A DNA stretch of 64,000 nt from Paracoccus methylarcula (GTDB lineage: Bacteria > Pseudomonadota > Alphaproteobacteria > Rhodobacterales > Rhodobacteraceae), in the NCBI RefSeq assembly GCF_003007735.2, contig NZ_PXNQ02000001.1, forward strand, positions 496,001 to 560,000. The letters run 5' to 3'. Position 1 is the stretch's first letter. Each line of letters starts with the position of its first letter. The notes under the pieces are model-generated. The model had not been told where the DNA came from, did no database searches, and worked only from the letters and a program-made list of their open reading frames with translations. Shown here one piece after another: positions 29,701 through 39,261 of this stretch. The position numbers and the translations under genes were made by a program.

Positions 29701-29710
29701 CCGCGCCGTT

Positions 29711-29735
29711 CCTGTTGACCTGTTTTGTCAGCAGG
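29711..29735. other. Stem-loop upstream of uvrB
   Basis: CCTGTTGAC (29711-29719) can pair with GTCAGCAGG (29727-29735) with one G-U pair and a T-rich 7-base loop. It lies about 60 bases before the uvrB start. I see no LexA-type GTTC-N7-GTTC box here. The role is unknown. Confidence 0.3.
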
Positions 29736-29796
29736 GGCGGTTGACTTTCGATGCGGAGCGCTCACCTTGTGAGGCGTCCCGGACAGGATCAGGCTC

Positions 29797-31980
29797 ATGG
29801 CCCATAACAACACCAACGCTCCCACGACGCGCTTTCCCGAAGTGACCCGCCCCAAGCTGGAAGGCGGCAAGCGTTTCGTCATGCATAGCGAGTTCCGGCC
29901 CGCAGGCGACCAGCCGACGGCGATCGCTGAACTGGCGCAGGGCGTGCGGGATGGCGAGCGCGACCAGGTGCTGCTGGGGGCGACGGGGACGGGCAAGACC
30001 TATACCATGGCCAAGGTGATCGAAGAGACGCAGCGCCCGGCGATCATCCTTGCACCCAACAAGACGCTGGCGGCGCAGCTTTACGGCGAGTTCAAGGGTT
30101 TCTTTCCCGAAAACGCCGTCGAGTATTTCGTCAGCTATTACGATTACTACCAGCCCGAGGCCTATGTGGCGCGGTCCGATACCTATATCGAGAAGGAAAG
30201 CCAGATCAACGAGGCCATCGACCGGATGCGCCACTCGGCCACCCGTGCGCTGCTGGAACGCGATGACGTGATCATCGTGGCCTCGGTGTCCTGCATCTAC
30301 GGCATCGGCTCGGTCGAGACCTATTCGGCAATGACGCAGGACATGGTGGTGGGCGACAGCTATGACCAGCGCGAGTTCCTTGGGCAGTTGGTGGCGCAGC
30401 AATATCGTCGCCTCGACGGGTCGTTCCAGCGCGGCGGCTTCCGGGTGCGCGGCGATCTGGTCGAGGTCTGGCCCGCCCACCTTGAGGATCGGGCGTGGCG
30501 CTTTGATTTTTTCGGCAACGAGTTGGAGGCGATTACCGAGTTCGATCCGCTGACCGGTTCAAAGACCGACAATTTCCGCCAGATCCGCATCTATGCGAAC
30601 AGCCATTACGTCACCCCGCGCCCGACCATGCAGCAGGCGATCAAGGGCATCCGGGCCGAGTTGCAGCAGCGCCTGAAACAGTTCCAGGACGAGGGCAAGC
30701 TTCTGGAAGCGCAGCGGCTGGAGCAGCGGACGAATTTCGACCTGGAGATGCTGGAGGCGACCGGTGTTTGCAACGGCATCGAGAATTATTCCCGCTACCT
30801 GACCGGGCGCGCGCCGGGCGAGCCTCCTCCCACGCTGTTCGAGTTCATCCCCGATAATGCCATCGTCTTCGCAGATGAATCCCATGTCAGCGTGCCGCAG
30901 ATCGGCGGCATGTATCGTGGCGACTTCCGGCGCAAATCGGTGCTGGCCGAGCATGGTTTCCGGTTGCCCTCCTGCATGGATAACCGGCCGCTGAAATTCG
31001 AGGAATGGGATGCGATGCGGCCGCAATCGGTTTTCGTCAGCGCCACGCCGCAAAGATGGGAGATGGACCAGACCGGCGGTGTCTTTACCGAGCAGATCAT
31101 CCGTCCGACCGGGCTTCTGGATCCGCAGATCGAGATCCGGCCGGTCGAGATGCAGGTGGACGACCTGCTGGACGAGGTACGCAAGGTCACCGCCAAGGGT
31201 TTTCGCACGCTCTGCACGACCCTGACCAAGCGCATGGCCGAGGACCTGACCGAATATCTGCACGAGCAGGGAATCAAGGTCCGCTACATGCATAGCGATA
31301 TCGACACGATCGAGCGGATCGAGATCCTGCGCGACCTACGTCTTGGGGCTTTCGACGTGCTGATCGGGATCAACTTGCTGCGCGAGGGGCTGGATATTCC
31401 CGAATGCGGTCTTGTCGCCATCCTGGATGCCGACAAGGAAGGTTTCCTGCGTTCGGAGACTTCGCTGATCCAGACCACGGGCCGGGCGGCCCGGAATGTC
31501 GAGGGCCGGGTGATCATGTATGCCGACCGCATTACCGGCAGCATGGAACGTGCGATATCGGAGACCGAGCGGCGCCGTGCCAAGCAGATGGCCTATAACG
31601 AGGAGCACGGCATCACGCCGCAGACCGTCCGCAAGAATGTCGAGGATGTGCTGGCCGGGCTGTGGCAGGGCGACACCGACCAGTCGCGGATCACCTCCCA
31701 GATTGACAAGCCGATGGTCGGGGCCAATCTTGCCGCCCATCTGGACGCCTTGCGGGGCGATATGCGCAAGGCGGCCGAGAACCTGGAATTCGAGGAAGCT
31801 GCCCGGCTGCGCGACGAGATCAAGCGGCTTGAGGCGGTCGATCTGGCCGTGGCCGACGACCCGCTGGCCCGGCAATCCGCCGTCGAGGCGGCGGCGGAGG
31901 CGGCGGTCAACGCGTCGGGCCGGTCCACGGCGGGCAGGGCCGGGCAGCGTGGCGGGAACAAGCGGCGCAAACGGCGCTGA
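29797..31980 (+). CDS. uvrB: Excinuclease ABC subunit B
   Basis: DNA-damage-verification helicase subunit of nucleotide excision repair; 727 residues. Walker A GATGTGKT is at 61-68. The UvrB beta-hairpin region [20 protein letters not shown] follows, then helicase motifs such as [31 protein letters not shown] and QTTGRAARN. The C-terminal UVR (UvrC-binding) domain includes [19 protein letters not shown] short basic tail (GNKRRKRR) ends the protein. The length is somewhat above the ~670 of E. coli UvrB. Confidence 0.98.
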   Translation: MAHNNTNAPTTRFPEVTRPKLEGGKRFVMHSEFRPAGDQPTAIAELAQGVRDGERDQVLLGATGTGKTYTMAKVIEETQRPAIILAPNKTLAAQLYGEFKGFFPENAVEYFVSYYDYYQPEAYVARSDTYIEKESQINEAIDRMRHSATRALLERDDVIIVASVSCIYGIGSVETYSAMTQDMVVGDSYDQREFLGQLVAQQYRRLDGSFQRGGFRVRGDLVEVWPAHLEDRAWRFDFFGNELEAITEFDPLTGSKTDNFRQIRIYANSHYVTPRPTMQQAIKGIRAELQQRLKQFQDEGKLLEAQRLEQRTNFDLEMLEATGVCNGIENYSRYLTGRAPGEPPPTLFEFIPDNAIVFADESHVSVPQIGGMYRGDFRRKSVLAEHGFRLPSCMDNRPLKFEEWDAMRPQSVFVSATPQRWEMDQTGGVFTEQIIRPTGLLDPQIEIRPVEMQVDDLLDEVRKVTAKGFRTLCTTLTKRMAEDLTEYLHEQGIKVRYMHSDIDTIERIEILRDLRLGAFDVLIGINLLREGLDIPECGLVAILDADKEGFLRSETSLIQTTGRAARNVEGRVIMYADRITGSMERAISETERRRAKQMAYNEEHGITPQTVRKNVEDVLAGLWQGDTDQSRITSQIDKPMVGANLAAHLDALRGDMRKAAENLEFEEAARLRDEIKRLEAVDLAVADDPLARQSAVEAAAEAAVNASGRSTAGRAGQRGGNKRRKRR

Positions 31981-31983
31981 GCC

Positions 31984-32247
31984 CTAGCCGCAACTGATCC
32001 GCCCGATCCAGCCCTTGGCATCGACGAAGATATTCAGCCGTACCGGGTTGAAGTCCTGCGTTACCATGTCGCCGGGGCTGATGACCCGCTGCGGCAATTC
32101 GCGCGGCAATGTCACCTCGCCGATATTCTTGCCGACCAGCGCCTGATGCGCCTGTGGATCGCAGACGGGTTTCGACACGGTTTCGTCCGACTCGCATGCG
32201 GCAAGCACGGATGCCGCGACGAGCAGCGGGAGCATGCGGGGAAACAT
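31984..32247 (-). CDS. I78-family peptidase-inhibitor-like lipoprotein
   Basis: An 87-residue exported protein with a lipoprotein signal ending LLVAASVLAACES. The mature domain (HQALVGKNIGEVTLP, ISPGDMVTQDFNPVRLNIFVDAKG, IGRISCG) matches the I78 inhibitor-like family, including the conserved G-K near the start and the C-terminal R-I-x-C-G. The true inhibitor activity is unproven. A GTG lies at 32250, but GAGGAGAGA is better placed for the ATG at 32247. It is convergent with uvrB, four bases from its stop. Confidence 0.75.
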   Translation of the reverse strand: MFPRMLPLLVAASVLAACESDETVSKPVCDPQAHQALVGKNIGEVTLPRELPQRVISPGDMVTQDFNPVRLNIFVDAKGWIGRISCG

Positions 32248-32377
32248 CACTCTCTCCTCTTCTGTTTGTGACAGAACCCGCGAAACCGGTCATGCGTTCC
32301 CTGATGCGTTTCCGGCAGGGGCGGGATACAGGTTCCGTATCCGGGAATTATCGAGACATATGCGGGGTGGGGCGGGC

Positions 32378-32689
32378 ATGATAATCAGGATTGCGGCCAT
32401 ATTGCTGGCAGGCGGGATGATTGCGGGCGCGGCCTTTGCCTCTTCCGACGAGGCCTGGGAGGAGTTTCGCGAACAGGTCCGCGATAGCTGCGCGGAGTTG
32501 GCCGAGGCCCCGGAAGGTGGCGAGGTGACGATCGAGGTCAACCCGTTCGGGTCGGAAAGCTATGGGCTTGCGATGGTAACGGTGGCTTATCCCGGCGACG
32601 CGCATGACCGGATGATCTGCGTGATGGACAAGGCGATCGGCAAGGCCGAACTGTCGGCACCTTTCACCCCGTTATCCACGATGGAATAA
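32378..32689 (+). CDS. Small secreted protein of unknown function
   Basis: A 103-residue protein with a clear Sec signal peptide (IIRIAAILLAGGMIAGAAFA, cut after AFA). The mature part is acidic and holds two cysteines (DSCAELAE and DRMICVMD) that could form a disulfide in the periplasm. I do not recognise a family. The longer frame from 32234 starts inside the I78 promoter region and is not supported. GGGGTGGGGCGGGC precedes the ATG. Confidence 0.65.
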   Translation: MIIRIAAILLAGGMIAGAAFASSDEAWEEFREQVRDSCAELAEAPEGGEVTIEVNPFGSESYGLAMVTVAYPGDAHDRMICVMDKAIGKAELSAPFTPLSTME

Positions 32690-32715
32690 GGTCGCTCTTG
32701 CGGGGTGAACAGGGC

Positions 32716-32761
32716 TTGATCCGATGTCCCGTTTTGGCGATAACTTGCACGGTTCGAACCG
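32716..32761 (+). promoter_or_regulatory. Candidate promoter and palindrome before the NDUFS4-like gene
   Basis: TTGATC (32716-32721), a 17-base spacer and GATAAC (32739-32744) make a plausible -35/-10 pair. A perfect 12-base palindrome, CGGTTCGAACCG (32750-32761), follows at the expected transcription start. The palindrome could be a binding site or part of the leader. The prediction rests only on sequence. Confidence 0.4.
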
Positions 32762-32774
32762 AAGGAAGCCCGTC

Positions 32775-33086
32775 ATGCGAATCCGCATCTATCAGCCCGC
32801 CCGCAACGCCATGCAATCCGGCACCGCGCGCATGAAGGGATGGGTGCTGGAATTTCCGCCGGCTGACCCGCGCGAGATCGATCCGCTGATGGGCTGGACA
32901 AGCAGCGACGACACGCAAAGCCAGGTGCGCCTGCGCTTCGAGACTCGCAAGCAGGCCGAGGATTACGCCAAGGAGCGCGGGCTGGATTATATCGTGCAGG
33001 AGCCGCACAAGCGCGGCGTGAATGTGCGCCCCCGTGGCTATGGCGAGAATTTCGCCACCGACCGCCGGGCGCCCTGGACGCATTAG
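32775..33086 (+). CDS. ETC complex I subunit (NDUFS4-like accessory subunit)
   Basis: A 103-residue protein of the ETC_C1_NDUFA4/NDUFS4-type family, an accessory subunit of respiratory NADH:ubiquinone oxidoreductase found in alphaproteobacteria and mitochondria. Diagnostic stretches are [55 protein letters not shown] and [18 protein letters not shown] lies upstream of the ATG at 32775. The N-terminal extension from 32724 is not conserved-looking. The main nuo operon is not in this window. Confidence 0.9.
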   Translation: MRIRIYQPARNAMQSGTARMKGWVLEFPPADPREIDPLMGWTSSDDTQSQVRLRFETRKQAEDYAKERGLDYIVQEPHKRGVNVRPRGYGENFATDRRAPWTH

Positions 33087-33278
33087 GCCTGTGTGAATCG
33101 GGGTGAAGTGGCTGCTAGCTGAAGGCAACCGTAACACTCCTTTCCTATGGTCGGATCCGGGCCCTCGCAGCGCAGGGCTGTCCTCTGGAATCGTTTGATA
33201 CGATTTTGCGCAGTTTGCAGTATATCGGGTTCAGTAGCGGGTTGTGTCCTGCGACGCCGAGGCTGACGGCCTCGCCGC

Positions 33279-33343
33279 CGGGTGGTTCTCGAACCAGTGG
33301 CGCATCACCCGACGACCTCCGTGGATCTTTTTATGAAGAACAA
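33279..33343. repeat. Intergenic hairpin plus dispersed motif, copy B
   Basis: CGGGTG (33279-33284) pairs with CACCCG (33306-33311). The loop carries TCTCGAACCA followed by GTGGCGC, as in the copy at 29628-29700. GATCTTTTTATGAAGAACAA, a diverged copy of the 20-bp motif, follows at 33324-33343. The stem sequence differs from copy A but pairing is kept. Confidence 0.5.
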
Positions 33344-33804
33344 GAGTATTCGGGTGGATCGGATTGAGCGCAAAAATGCTCTAGGAATCACCCCGGGATG
33401 TGGGCTCTTTGTGGAGTGCCCAGTCAATCGGCGTGGTTTCCGAGCGCGAGATTGAAAGGGTTTGTAACGTAAATCCATGGGCTTGAAGCTGCTGTATGCT
33501 GAAATCCTCGCCCGATTGCTGCTAGGGCACGAGCCGATCCGGAGATGGTGCTCTGTCTTGGAGGCGTGGCTCCCTGCTGATCCGGCTGGATAGAAAGACG
33601 ACCCGGCATGTGTCCCGCGAGGACGAAGCGGGGCGTCCGCCATGTTCCCCGATGCCACCAACACCGATCGCCAGGGATCGTTATCATGATGATCCGCGAG
33701 GGCGGACGAGCCTGAGGGAAGACCGTCCGGCAGCGACAGCCCGAAACCACATTCCGCGAGCCACGAGACAGCGTGGCAAGGCACCCCGGAAGCGCTGCAA
33801 TTGA

Positions 33805-33975
33805 TACCATCTGAGCAGTCGGAACGAAACGTGGGTGCGATACCTTGAGACCGTCTGCGAGCGTATCACCGTCAAGGATCCTGACCGCCAGGCTGCCGGA
33901 ATCGAGATCGGTCCTGCACCGCTCATGAACCGTCTCTCACCCCTCGGCATCGCCGAACTCGTTCATATGGCCTGA
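33805..33975 (+). pseudogene. Possible gene fragment of unknown origin
   Basis: A 56-residue open stretch with no start codon, preceded by an in-frame TGA at 33802. It reads SSRNETWVRYLETVCERIT then VKDPDRQAAGIEIGPAPLM and ends ELVHMA-stop. The composition is protein-like and unlike the surrounding frames. I cannot name the parent family. It may be the 3' end of a deleted gene. Confidence 0.3.
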
Positions 33976-34229
33976 AAACAAGGAAAGGGGGGAGGTCACG
34001 CCTTGACGCCAGGTTTTCCAGAAATGCCCTGGCAATGCCCGTCAGTCGGCCCGAGGCAAGTTGCGGTTGATTGTTGGTATTGATTATGCCACAATTTGCC
34101 GAGGGAGGCCCCACGGCCATTGCCGAATCGGATTCCGGCCACGGCAACCGCCTGACACTGCGGAACCGGAGCAATTCGGCGGCGAAGGGGCAGAGGACAT
34201 GACGCGTTGAACAGGAGGAGCAACACCAC

Positions 34230-35984
34230 ATGACTGTCGTCACAAAGCTAGAACCGTCCAGGGCCGAGGTGGAGCCGGAATTGACGGATGGTTTTCATCT
34301 CGTTATCGATGCACTCAAGCTCAACGGTCTTACCACGATCTATGGCGTGCCGGGCATCCCGATCACGGATTTCGGACGGATGGCGCAGACGGAAGGCATG
34401 CGCGTCATCTCGTTCCGGCATGAACAGCATGCCGGTTATGCGGCCTCGGCCGCAGGCTTCCTGACGAAGAAGCCCGGGATCTGCCTGACAGTCTCTGCGC
34501 CCGGTTTCCTCAACGGGTTGACGGCCCTGGCCAACGCCACCACGAACTGCTTTCCGATGATCCTGATCTCCGGCTCTTCCGAGCGCGAAATCGTCGATCT
34601 GCAGCAGGGCGATTACGAAGAGATGGACCAGCTTGCCATCGCCAAGCCGCTTTGCAAGGCCGCGTTCCGGATCCTGCATGCCGAGGATATCGGGATCGGG
34701 ATCGCGCGGGCGATCCGCGCCGCCGTCTCGGGGCGCCCCGGCGGGGTCTATCTCGATCTGCCGGCAAAGCTGTTCCCGCAGGTCATGGAAATGGAAGCGG
34801 GACGGAAATCGCTGGTCAAGGTCATCGATCCGGCCCCGGCGCAAATTCCCGCGCCCTCGGCGATCGAGCGCGCGCTGGATGTTCTCAAGAAGGCCGAGCG
34901 CCCGCTGGTGATCTTCGGCAAGGGCGCGGCCTATGCTCAGGCCGACGAGGATATTCGCAGTTTCGTCGAGAAGAGCGGCCTGCCCTTCCTGCAGATGAGC
35001 ATGGCCAAGGGCCTGTTGCCCGACACGCATCCGCAATCAGCCGGTGCCGCGCGCTCCACTGTGCTGAAGAACGCGGATGTGGTGATGCTGGTCGGCGCAC
35101 GGCTCAACTGGCTGCTGTCGCATGGCAAGGGCAAGAGCTGGGGCGAGCCGGGATCGAAGAAATTCATCCAGATCGACATCGAACCCAAGGAGATGGATTC
35201 GAATATCGAGATCGTCGCGCCGGTCGTGGGCGATATCGGCTCCTGCATGTCCGCGATGCTCGGCGGGCTGGGCGACAACTGGAAAAAGCCGCCCGATGAC
35301 TGGACGAATACCATCAACGCCAAGAAGGAAGAGAATATCGGCAAGATGGCCGGGCGGTTGAAGAAGAACTCGACCCCGATGGATTTCCATGGCGCGCTTG
35401 GTGCCTTGCGCAGGGTGATCAAGGAACGGCCCGATGCCATGCTGGTGAACGAGGGGGCGAATACGCTGGATCTCGCCCGCGGCATCATCGACATGTATCA
35501 GCCGCGCAAACGGCTTGATGTCGGCACCTGGGGGGTGATGGGGATCGGCATGGGCTCGGCCATCGCGGCGGCGGTCGAGACCGGCAAGCCGGTGCTGGCG
35601 GTCGAGGGCGACTCCGCCTTCGGGTTCTGCGGCATGGAGGTGGAAACCATCTGCCGCTACAACCTGCCGGTCTGCGTGGTGATCTTCAACAATAACGGCA
35701 TCTATCGCGGAACCGACACCAATCCCTCGGGCAGTTCGGATGTCGCCACGACGGTCTTCGTCCAGAACGCACGCTATGACCGCATGATGGAGGCCTTCGG
35801 CGGCACCGGGGTGAACGTGACGACCCCAGACGAGCTTTACAGCGCGGTATCCGAGGCCATGACCTCCGGCAAGCCCACGCTCGTCAACGCGGTCATCGAC
35901 CCGGCGGCAGGCACCGAAAGTGGCCGCATCGGCAATCTCAATCCGCAAAGCACGGTTGGCAAGAAGGCAGGAGGCAAGAAATGA
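34230..35984 (+). CDS. oxc: Oxalyl-CoA decarboxylase
   Basis: A thiamine-diphosphate enzyme that converts oxalyl-CoA to formyl-CoA and CO2; 584 residues. The N-terminal half ([60 protein letters not shown]) is specific for Oxc rather than other TPP enzymes. The C-terminal TPP motif is [19 protein letters not shown] ending in [10 protein letters not shown]. An AGGAGGAG SD lies upstream. The stop overlaps frc by four bases, so both steps of oxalate catabolism are coupled. Confidence 0.96.
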   Translation: MTVVTKLEPSRAEVEPELTDGFHLVIDALKLNGLTTIYGVPGIPITDFGRMAQTEGMRVISFRHEQHAGYAASAAGFLTKKPGICLTVSAPGFLNGLTALANATTNCFPMILISGSSEREIVDLQQGDYEEMDQLAIAKPLCKAAFRILHAEDIGIGIARAIRAAVSGRPGGVYLDLPAKLFPQVMEMEAGRKSLVKVIDPAPAQIPAPSAIERALDVLKKAERPLVIFGKGAAYAQADEDIRSFVEKSGLPFLQMSMAKGLLPDTHPQSAGAARSTVLKNADVVMLVGARLNWLLSHGKGKSWGEPGSKKFIQIDIEPKEMDSNIEIVAPVVGDIGSCMSAMLGGLGDNWKKPPDDWTNTINAKKEENIGKMAGRLKKNSTPMDFHGALGALRRVIKERPDAMLVNEGANTLDLARGIIDMYQPRKRLDVGTWGVMGIGMGSAIAAAVETGKPVLAVEGDSAFGFCGMEVETICRYNLPVCVVIFNNNGIYRGTDTNPSGSSDVATTVFVQNARYDRMMEAFGGTGVNVTTPDELYSAVSEAMTSGKPTLVNAVIDPAAGTESGRIGNLNPQSTVGKKAGGKK

Positions 35985-37254
35985 AAGCCCTCGAAGGAGT
36001 CCGTATTCTCGATTTCACCCATGTCCAGTCGGGCCCGACATGCACGCAGTTGCTGGCATGGTTCGGCGCCGATGTGATCAAGGTGGAGCGCCCCGGCATC
36101 GGGGACATCACGCGCGGTCAGTTGCGCGACATTCCCGATGCCGACAGCCTGTATTTCACCATGCTCAACCACAACAAGCGCTCGATCACGCTGAATACCA
36201 AGAACGAGAGCGGCAAGAAGGTCCTCGAAGAGCTGATCCGGAAATGCGACGTGATGGTCGAGAATTTCGCGCCGGGCGCATTGGATCGCATGGGCTTTAC
36301 CTGGGAGCGGATACAGGAAATCAATCCCGCCATGATCGTGGCCTCGATCAAGGGCTTCGGTCCGGGGCCGTATCAGGATTGCAAGGTCTACGAGAATGTC
36401 GCGCAATGCACGGGCGGCGCGGCCTCGACCACCGGGTTCCGCGACGGTCTGCCGCTGGTGACAGGCGCGCAGATCGGTGATTCCGGAACCGGGCTGCATC
36501 TTTGCCTCGGCATCGTGACGGCATTGTACCAGCGCACGCGCACCGGAAAGGGCCAGAAGGTCTCGGCGGCGATGCAGGACGGCGTTCTGAACCTCTGCCG
36601 CGTCAAGCTGCGCGATCAGCAACGCCTGGAGCATGGCCCGTTGAAGGAATACAGCCAGTTCGGCGAAGGGATCGAATTCGGCGATTCCGTCCCGCGCGCG
36701 GCAATGATTCCGGTGGCGGGCAGCCCGGTCGCATCCTGAAATGCAAGGGCTGGGAGAATGATCCGAACGCCTATATCTACTTCATCACCCAGGCCCCGGT
36801 ATGGCAGGCGATCTGTGACGTGATCGGCGCCCCCGAATGGAAGACCGATCCCGATTACGCGACGCCCGATGCCCGCCTGCCACGTCTCAACCAGGTGTTT
36901 GGCCGCATCGAGGACTGGACCCAGACCCGCGACAAGTTCGAGGTGATGGAGATCCTGAACGCGCGCGACATCCCTTGCGGGCCGATCCTGTCGATGAAGG
37001 AACTGGCTGCTGACCAGTCTTTGCGGGCGACCGGCACGATTGTCGAGGTCGATCACCCGGTGCGGGGCTCCTACCTGTCGGTCGGCAACCCGATCAAGCT
37101 GTCGGACAGCCCCACCGAGGTCACCCGCTCCCCCCTGCTGGGAGAGCATACGGATACCATCCTGCGCGACGTCCTGGCCCTGGACGACCAGACGGTCCGG
37201 GAATTGCAGAACAGCGGTGCGCTTGGCGATCCCGCCAAGTTGGCGGCGGAATAG
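35981..37254 (+). pseudogene. frc: Formyl-CoA:oxalate CoA-transferase, interrupted by one single-base deletion
   Basis: A class III CoA-transferase that activates oxalate with CoA from formyl-CoA, partner of Oxc. It begins [20 protein letters not shown] with the catalytic Asp region [20 protein letters not shown]. The frame runs to about 36698, then needs +1: in the first frame it reads [20 protein letters not shown], while the shifted frame continues [20 protein letters not shown] as expected for Frc and ends at 37254. One base appears lost in GCGCGCGGC around 36698-36702. Repairing it gives ~424 residues, the family length. It is either a real mutation or a sequence error; if real, oxalate use would be lost. 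Confidence 0.9.
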
Positions 37255-37377
37255 GGGTACCGCTGCCGTTCTATTCGGGCGGGCCGCATCATCTCGTGGC
37301 CCGCCCTCTTGCCGAAGGGGGCGCAAGTTTCCCGGCAAGGATCACCCGGCAACAGCCGCAACGAAAGGTGGCGGAGG

Positions 37378-39126
37378 ATGTCGAAACCTGAGATTCGCTT
37401 CGATGCCTGGAACCCCGGCCTGAGTTCAGAACTGCCCGTGGAACTTCTGCCCGAGATTACGCTCTATCGCCCGGAAAACTCTGAAACCAGATACAGGGAG
37501 GCGAAACAGGCCGCCGAGTTCTGCGGCCTGAGACCCGAGGAGATGGTTGCCTTCAAACTCGAACGGCTGGCGATGCATGACGTCCTGATCCGCGTGACGA
37601 CGGAGCTCTTCGTGCCGGACGGTCCGAATTACGAGGATCTCGGGATCAATCTTCGCAACATGGCCAGCCGCATTCTCGAAGGCTGGGTCCGCCCTGCATT
37701 GCCGGAACTGGAAGCCGAGTTCTCCCGGCTCCGCGCCAGGGTGAAGCAGACTCTCGCAGAGCGTCTCGATGCCGATATATTCCAGCGGCGCGCGCCGGAG
37801 GATACCGCCGGAAAGACCGGCATCTGGGAAAGGCTTTTCGGACAGAAACAGCCGCAAAGCTCGAAGGAACCGTTCTTTCCGGAACTCGTTGCTCTTTCGG
37901 AATGGCGGGATGGGCTCGACGCGATCGAGGACCCGTTCGAGCATGCCTGCATCCAGGCATTACTGATGGTCGTCGGCGGAATCGTCGGGCAACGCGGCCG
38001 CCTCATGGCCGACAAGGATCTTGTCGTCTCTCACGCGTCGAACCTGGTCTGCAACTCGTTCGGCAGCCGCCTGGTCAGTTCGCTGATCGAGCCGATATTC
38101 CAGCGGGCGGTGGAGAGCGAAGGCTACCGCCTCTTGCCCTGTCAGTCGCGCCCCTTCGTCATGAATGTCAAGGGCGCCTCGGCCGCCGGCAAGAGCACGA
38201 TCCGCCCGCTGCAACTGGAACTGGCCGAAAGACTGGGCGTGGACTGGACGGATTTCGCCCTTGTCAGTCCCGATTACTGGCGCAAGTTCCTGCTGGATTA
38301 CGACAGCCTGGGAGAGAATTTCAAATATGCCGCCATGTTGACCGGGCATGAGCTGGAAATCATCGACAAGAAGCTGGACGCCTATATGGAGGAAAAGGCC
38401 GCCGATGCGAAAATGCCGCATCTGCTGATCGACCGTTTCCGCTTTGACAGCTTCAGGCTGTCGACCAACCAACAGACGGATGGGCGGCTGCTCAGCCGCT
38501 TTGGCCACACCGTCTTCATATTCTTCATCATCACGCCACCGACCGAGACCGTCGAACGCGCATGGACAAGGGGGCAGGAAACAGGCCGCTACAAGGCGGT
38601 GGACGATCTGCTCTTTCATAATGTCGAGGCCTATACGGGCATGCCGGAACTCTTTCTCACCTGGGTGAGCAAGGAGCATCCGAAAGTGCATTTCGAATTC
38701 CTCGACAATGACGTGGCCTATGGGACGCGCCCCCGCACGGTGGCCTTCGGATGGAATGGCGAGATCACCATCCTGGATCCGGACTGCATGCGCCGGATGA
38801 ACGCGTACAAGCAGATCAATGTCGATGCCACCTGTCCGGAAGAGGTCTATCTGGGCACCGCCGATAGCGGCGACATCCTGGCGACCTTTATCGAACGGAT
38901 TCCGAAGGTCAGCTTTATCGGCAAGGAAGACGGGGCGCTGCTTGCCCGGTTCTCCGGCGGGGAATGCCGGTTCACAACCGAGGGTTTTCTTAGCCGCACC
39001 GGCCTGGAAGGTTTTTCCAGGCAGGGGAATATCTGCGGGGCAGGTCTTATTCTCCGGGACGAGGACAGGGACGGGACGGCGCTCGACCTGGAACGGGAGA
39101 GGCACTTTACTCTCGGGGCCTGGTAA
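37378..39126 (+). CDS. Unrecognised P-loop protein (kinase-like) in the oxalate operon
   Basis: A 582-residue soluble protein with no family I can name. Residues 1-250 are mostly helical and carry no known motif. A Walker A loop GASAAGKST lies at 266-274 after a beta strand (FVMNVK). DRFRFDSF (about 352-359) and an arginine-rich lid-like stretch TRGQETGRYKAVDDLLFHNV (about 398-416) resemble small-molecule or zeta-toxin-type kinases. No membrane segment or signal is seen. It lies 123 bases after frc on the same strand, so it may belong to the oxalate operon. GGAGG abuts the ATG; AAGGTGG is better spaced. Confidence 0.75.
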   Translation: MSKPEIRFDAWNPGLSSELPVELLPEITLYRPENSETRYREAKQAAEFCGLRPEEMVAFKLERLAMHDVLIRVTTELFVPDGPNYEDLGINLRNMASRILEGWVRPALPELEAEFSRLRARVKQTLAERLDADIFQRRAPEDTAGKTGIWERLFGQKQPQSSKEPFFPELVALSEWRDGLDAIEDPFEHACIQALLMVVGGIVGQRGRLMADKDLVVSHASNLVCNSFGSRLVSSLIEPIFQRAVESEGYRLLPCQSRPFVMNVKGASAAGKSTIRPLQLELAERLGVDWTDFALVSPDYWRKFLLDYDSLGENFKYAAMLTGHELEIIDKKLDAYMEEKAADAKMPHLLIDRFRFDSFRLSTNQQTDGRLLSRFGHTVFIFFIITPPTETVERAWTRGQETGRYKAVDDLLFHNVEAYTGMPELFLTWVSKEHPKVHFEFLDNDVAYGTRPRTVAFGWNGEITILDPDCMRRMNAYKQINVDATCPEEVYLGTADSGDILATFIERIPKVSFIGKEDGALLARFSGGECRFTTEGFLSRTGLEGFSRQGNICGAGLILRDEDRDGTALDLERERHFTLGAW

Positions 39127-39187
39127 GGCGGCCGCATAGCTGTCGCCGCAGAACGCATACCGGCGGGGAGGCAGGATGTCATCGTGA

Positions 39188-39203
39188 CGGTGGATCACCA
39201 CCG
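39188..39203. terminator. Candidate hairpin between convergent genes
   Basis: CGGTGG-ATCA-CCACCG is a perfect 6-bp stem with a 4-base loop in the gap between the P-loop gene and the convergent LacI-type gene. No T-run follows, so it is at best a weak terminator. Confidence 0.35.
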
Positions 39204-39261
39204 ATGCGTTTGAGATCCCGGGACAATCCCCTCATCAACCCGGCACGATCTTCGCGGGTCG

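Larger units (their letters stand above)
33087..34229. other. Long stretch without a credible intact gene; apparently degenerate accessory DNA
   Basis: About 1.1 kb between the NDUFS4-like gene and oxc. It holds one copy of the hairpin-plus-motif repeat (33279-33343). The open frames on both strands have no recognisable domain, and mid-region sequence looks like broken coding DNA. One 57-codon open stretch without a start ends at 33975. The last ~200 bases should contain the oxc promoter; TTGATTGTTGGTATTGATTA near 34067 is AT-rich by local standards. Confidence 0.5.

Noticed and set aside
29700..29796. Possible SOS (LexA) box upstream of uvrB
   Set aside because: GTTC occurs once, but no second GTTC at the seven-base spacing required for the alphaproteobacterial box.
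33305..33784. 159-codon minus-strand frame in the degenerate region
   Set aside because: No start signal or domain; Ser/Arg/Pro-rich translation looks random. Reported only as part of the gene-poor stretch.
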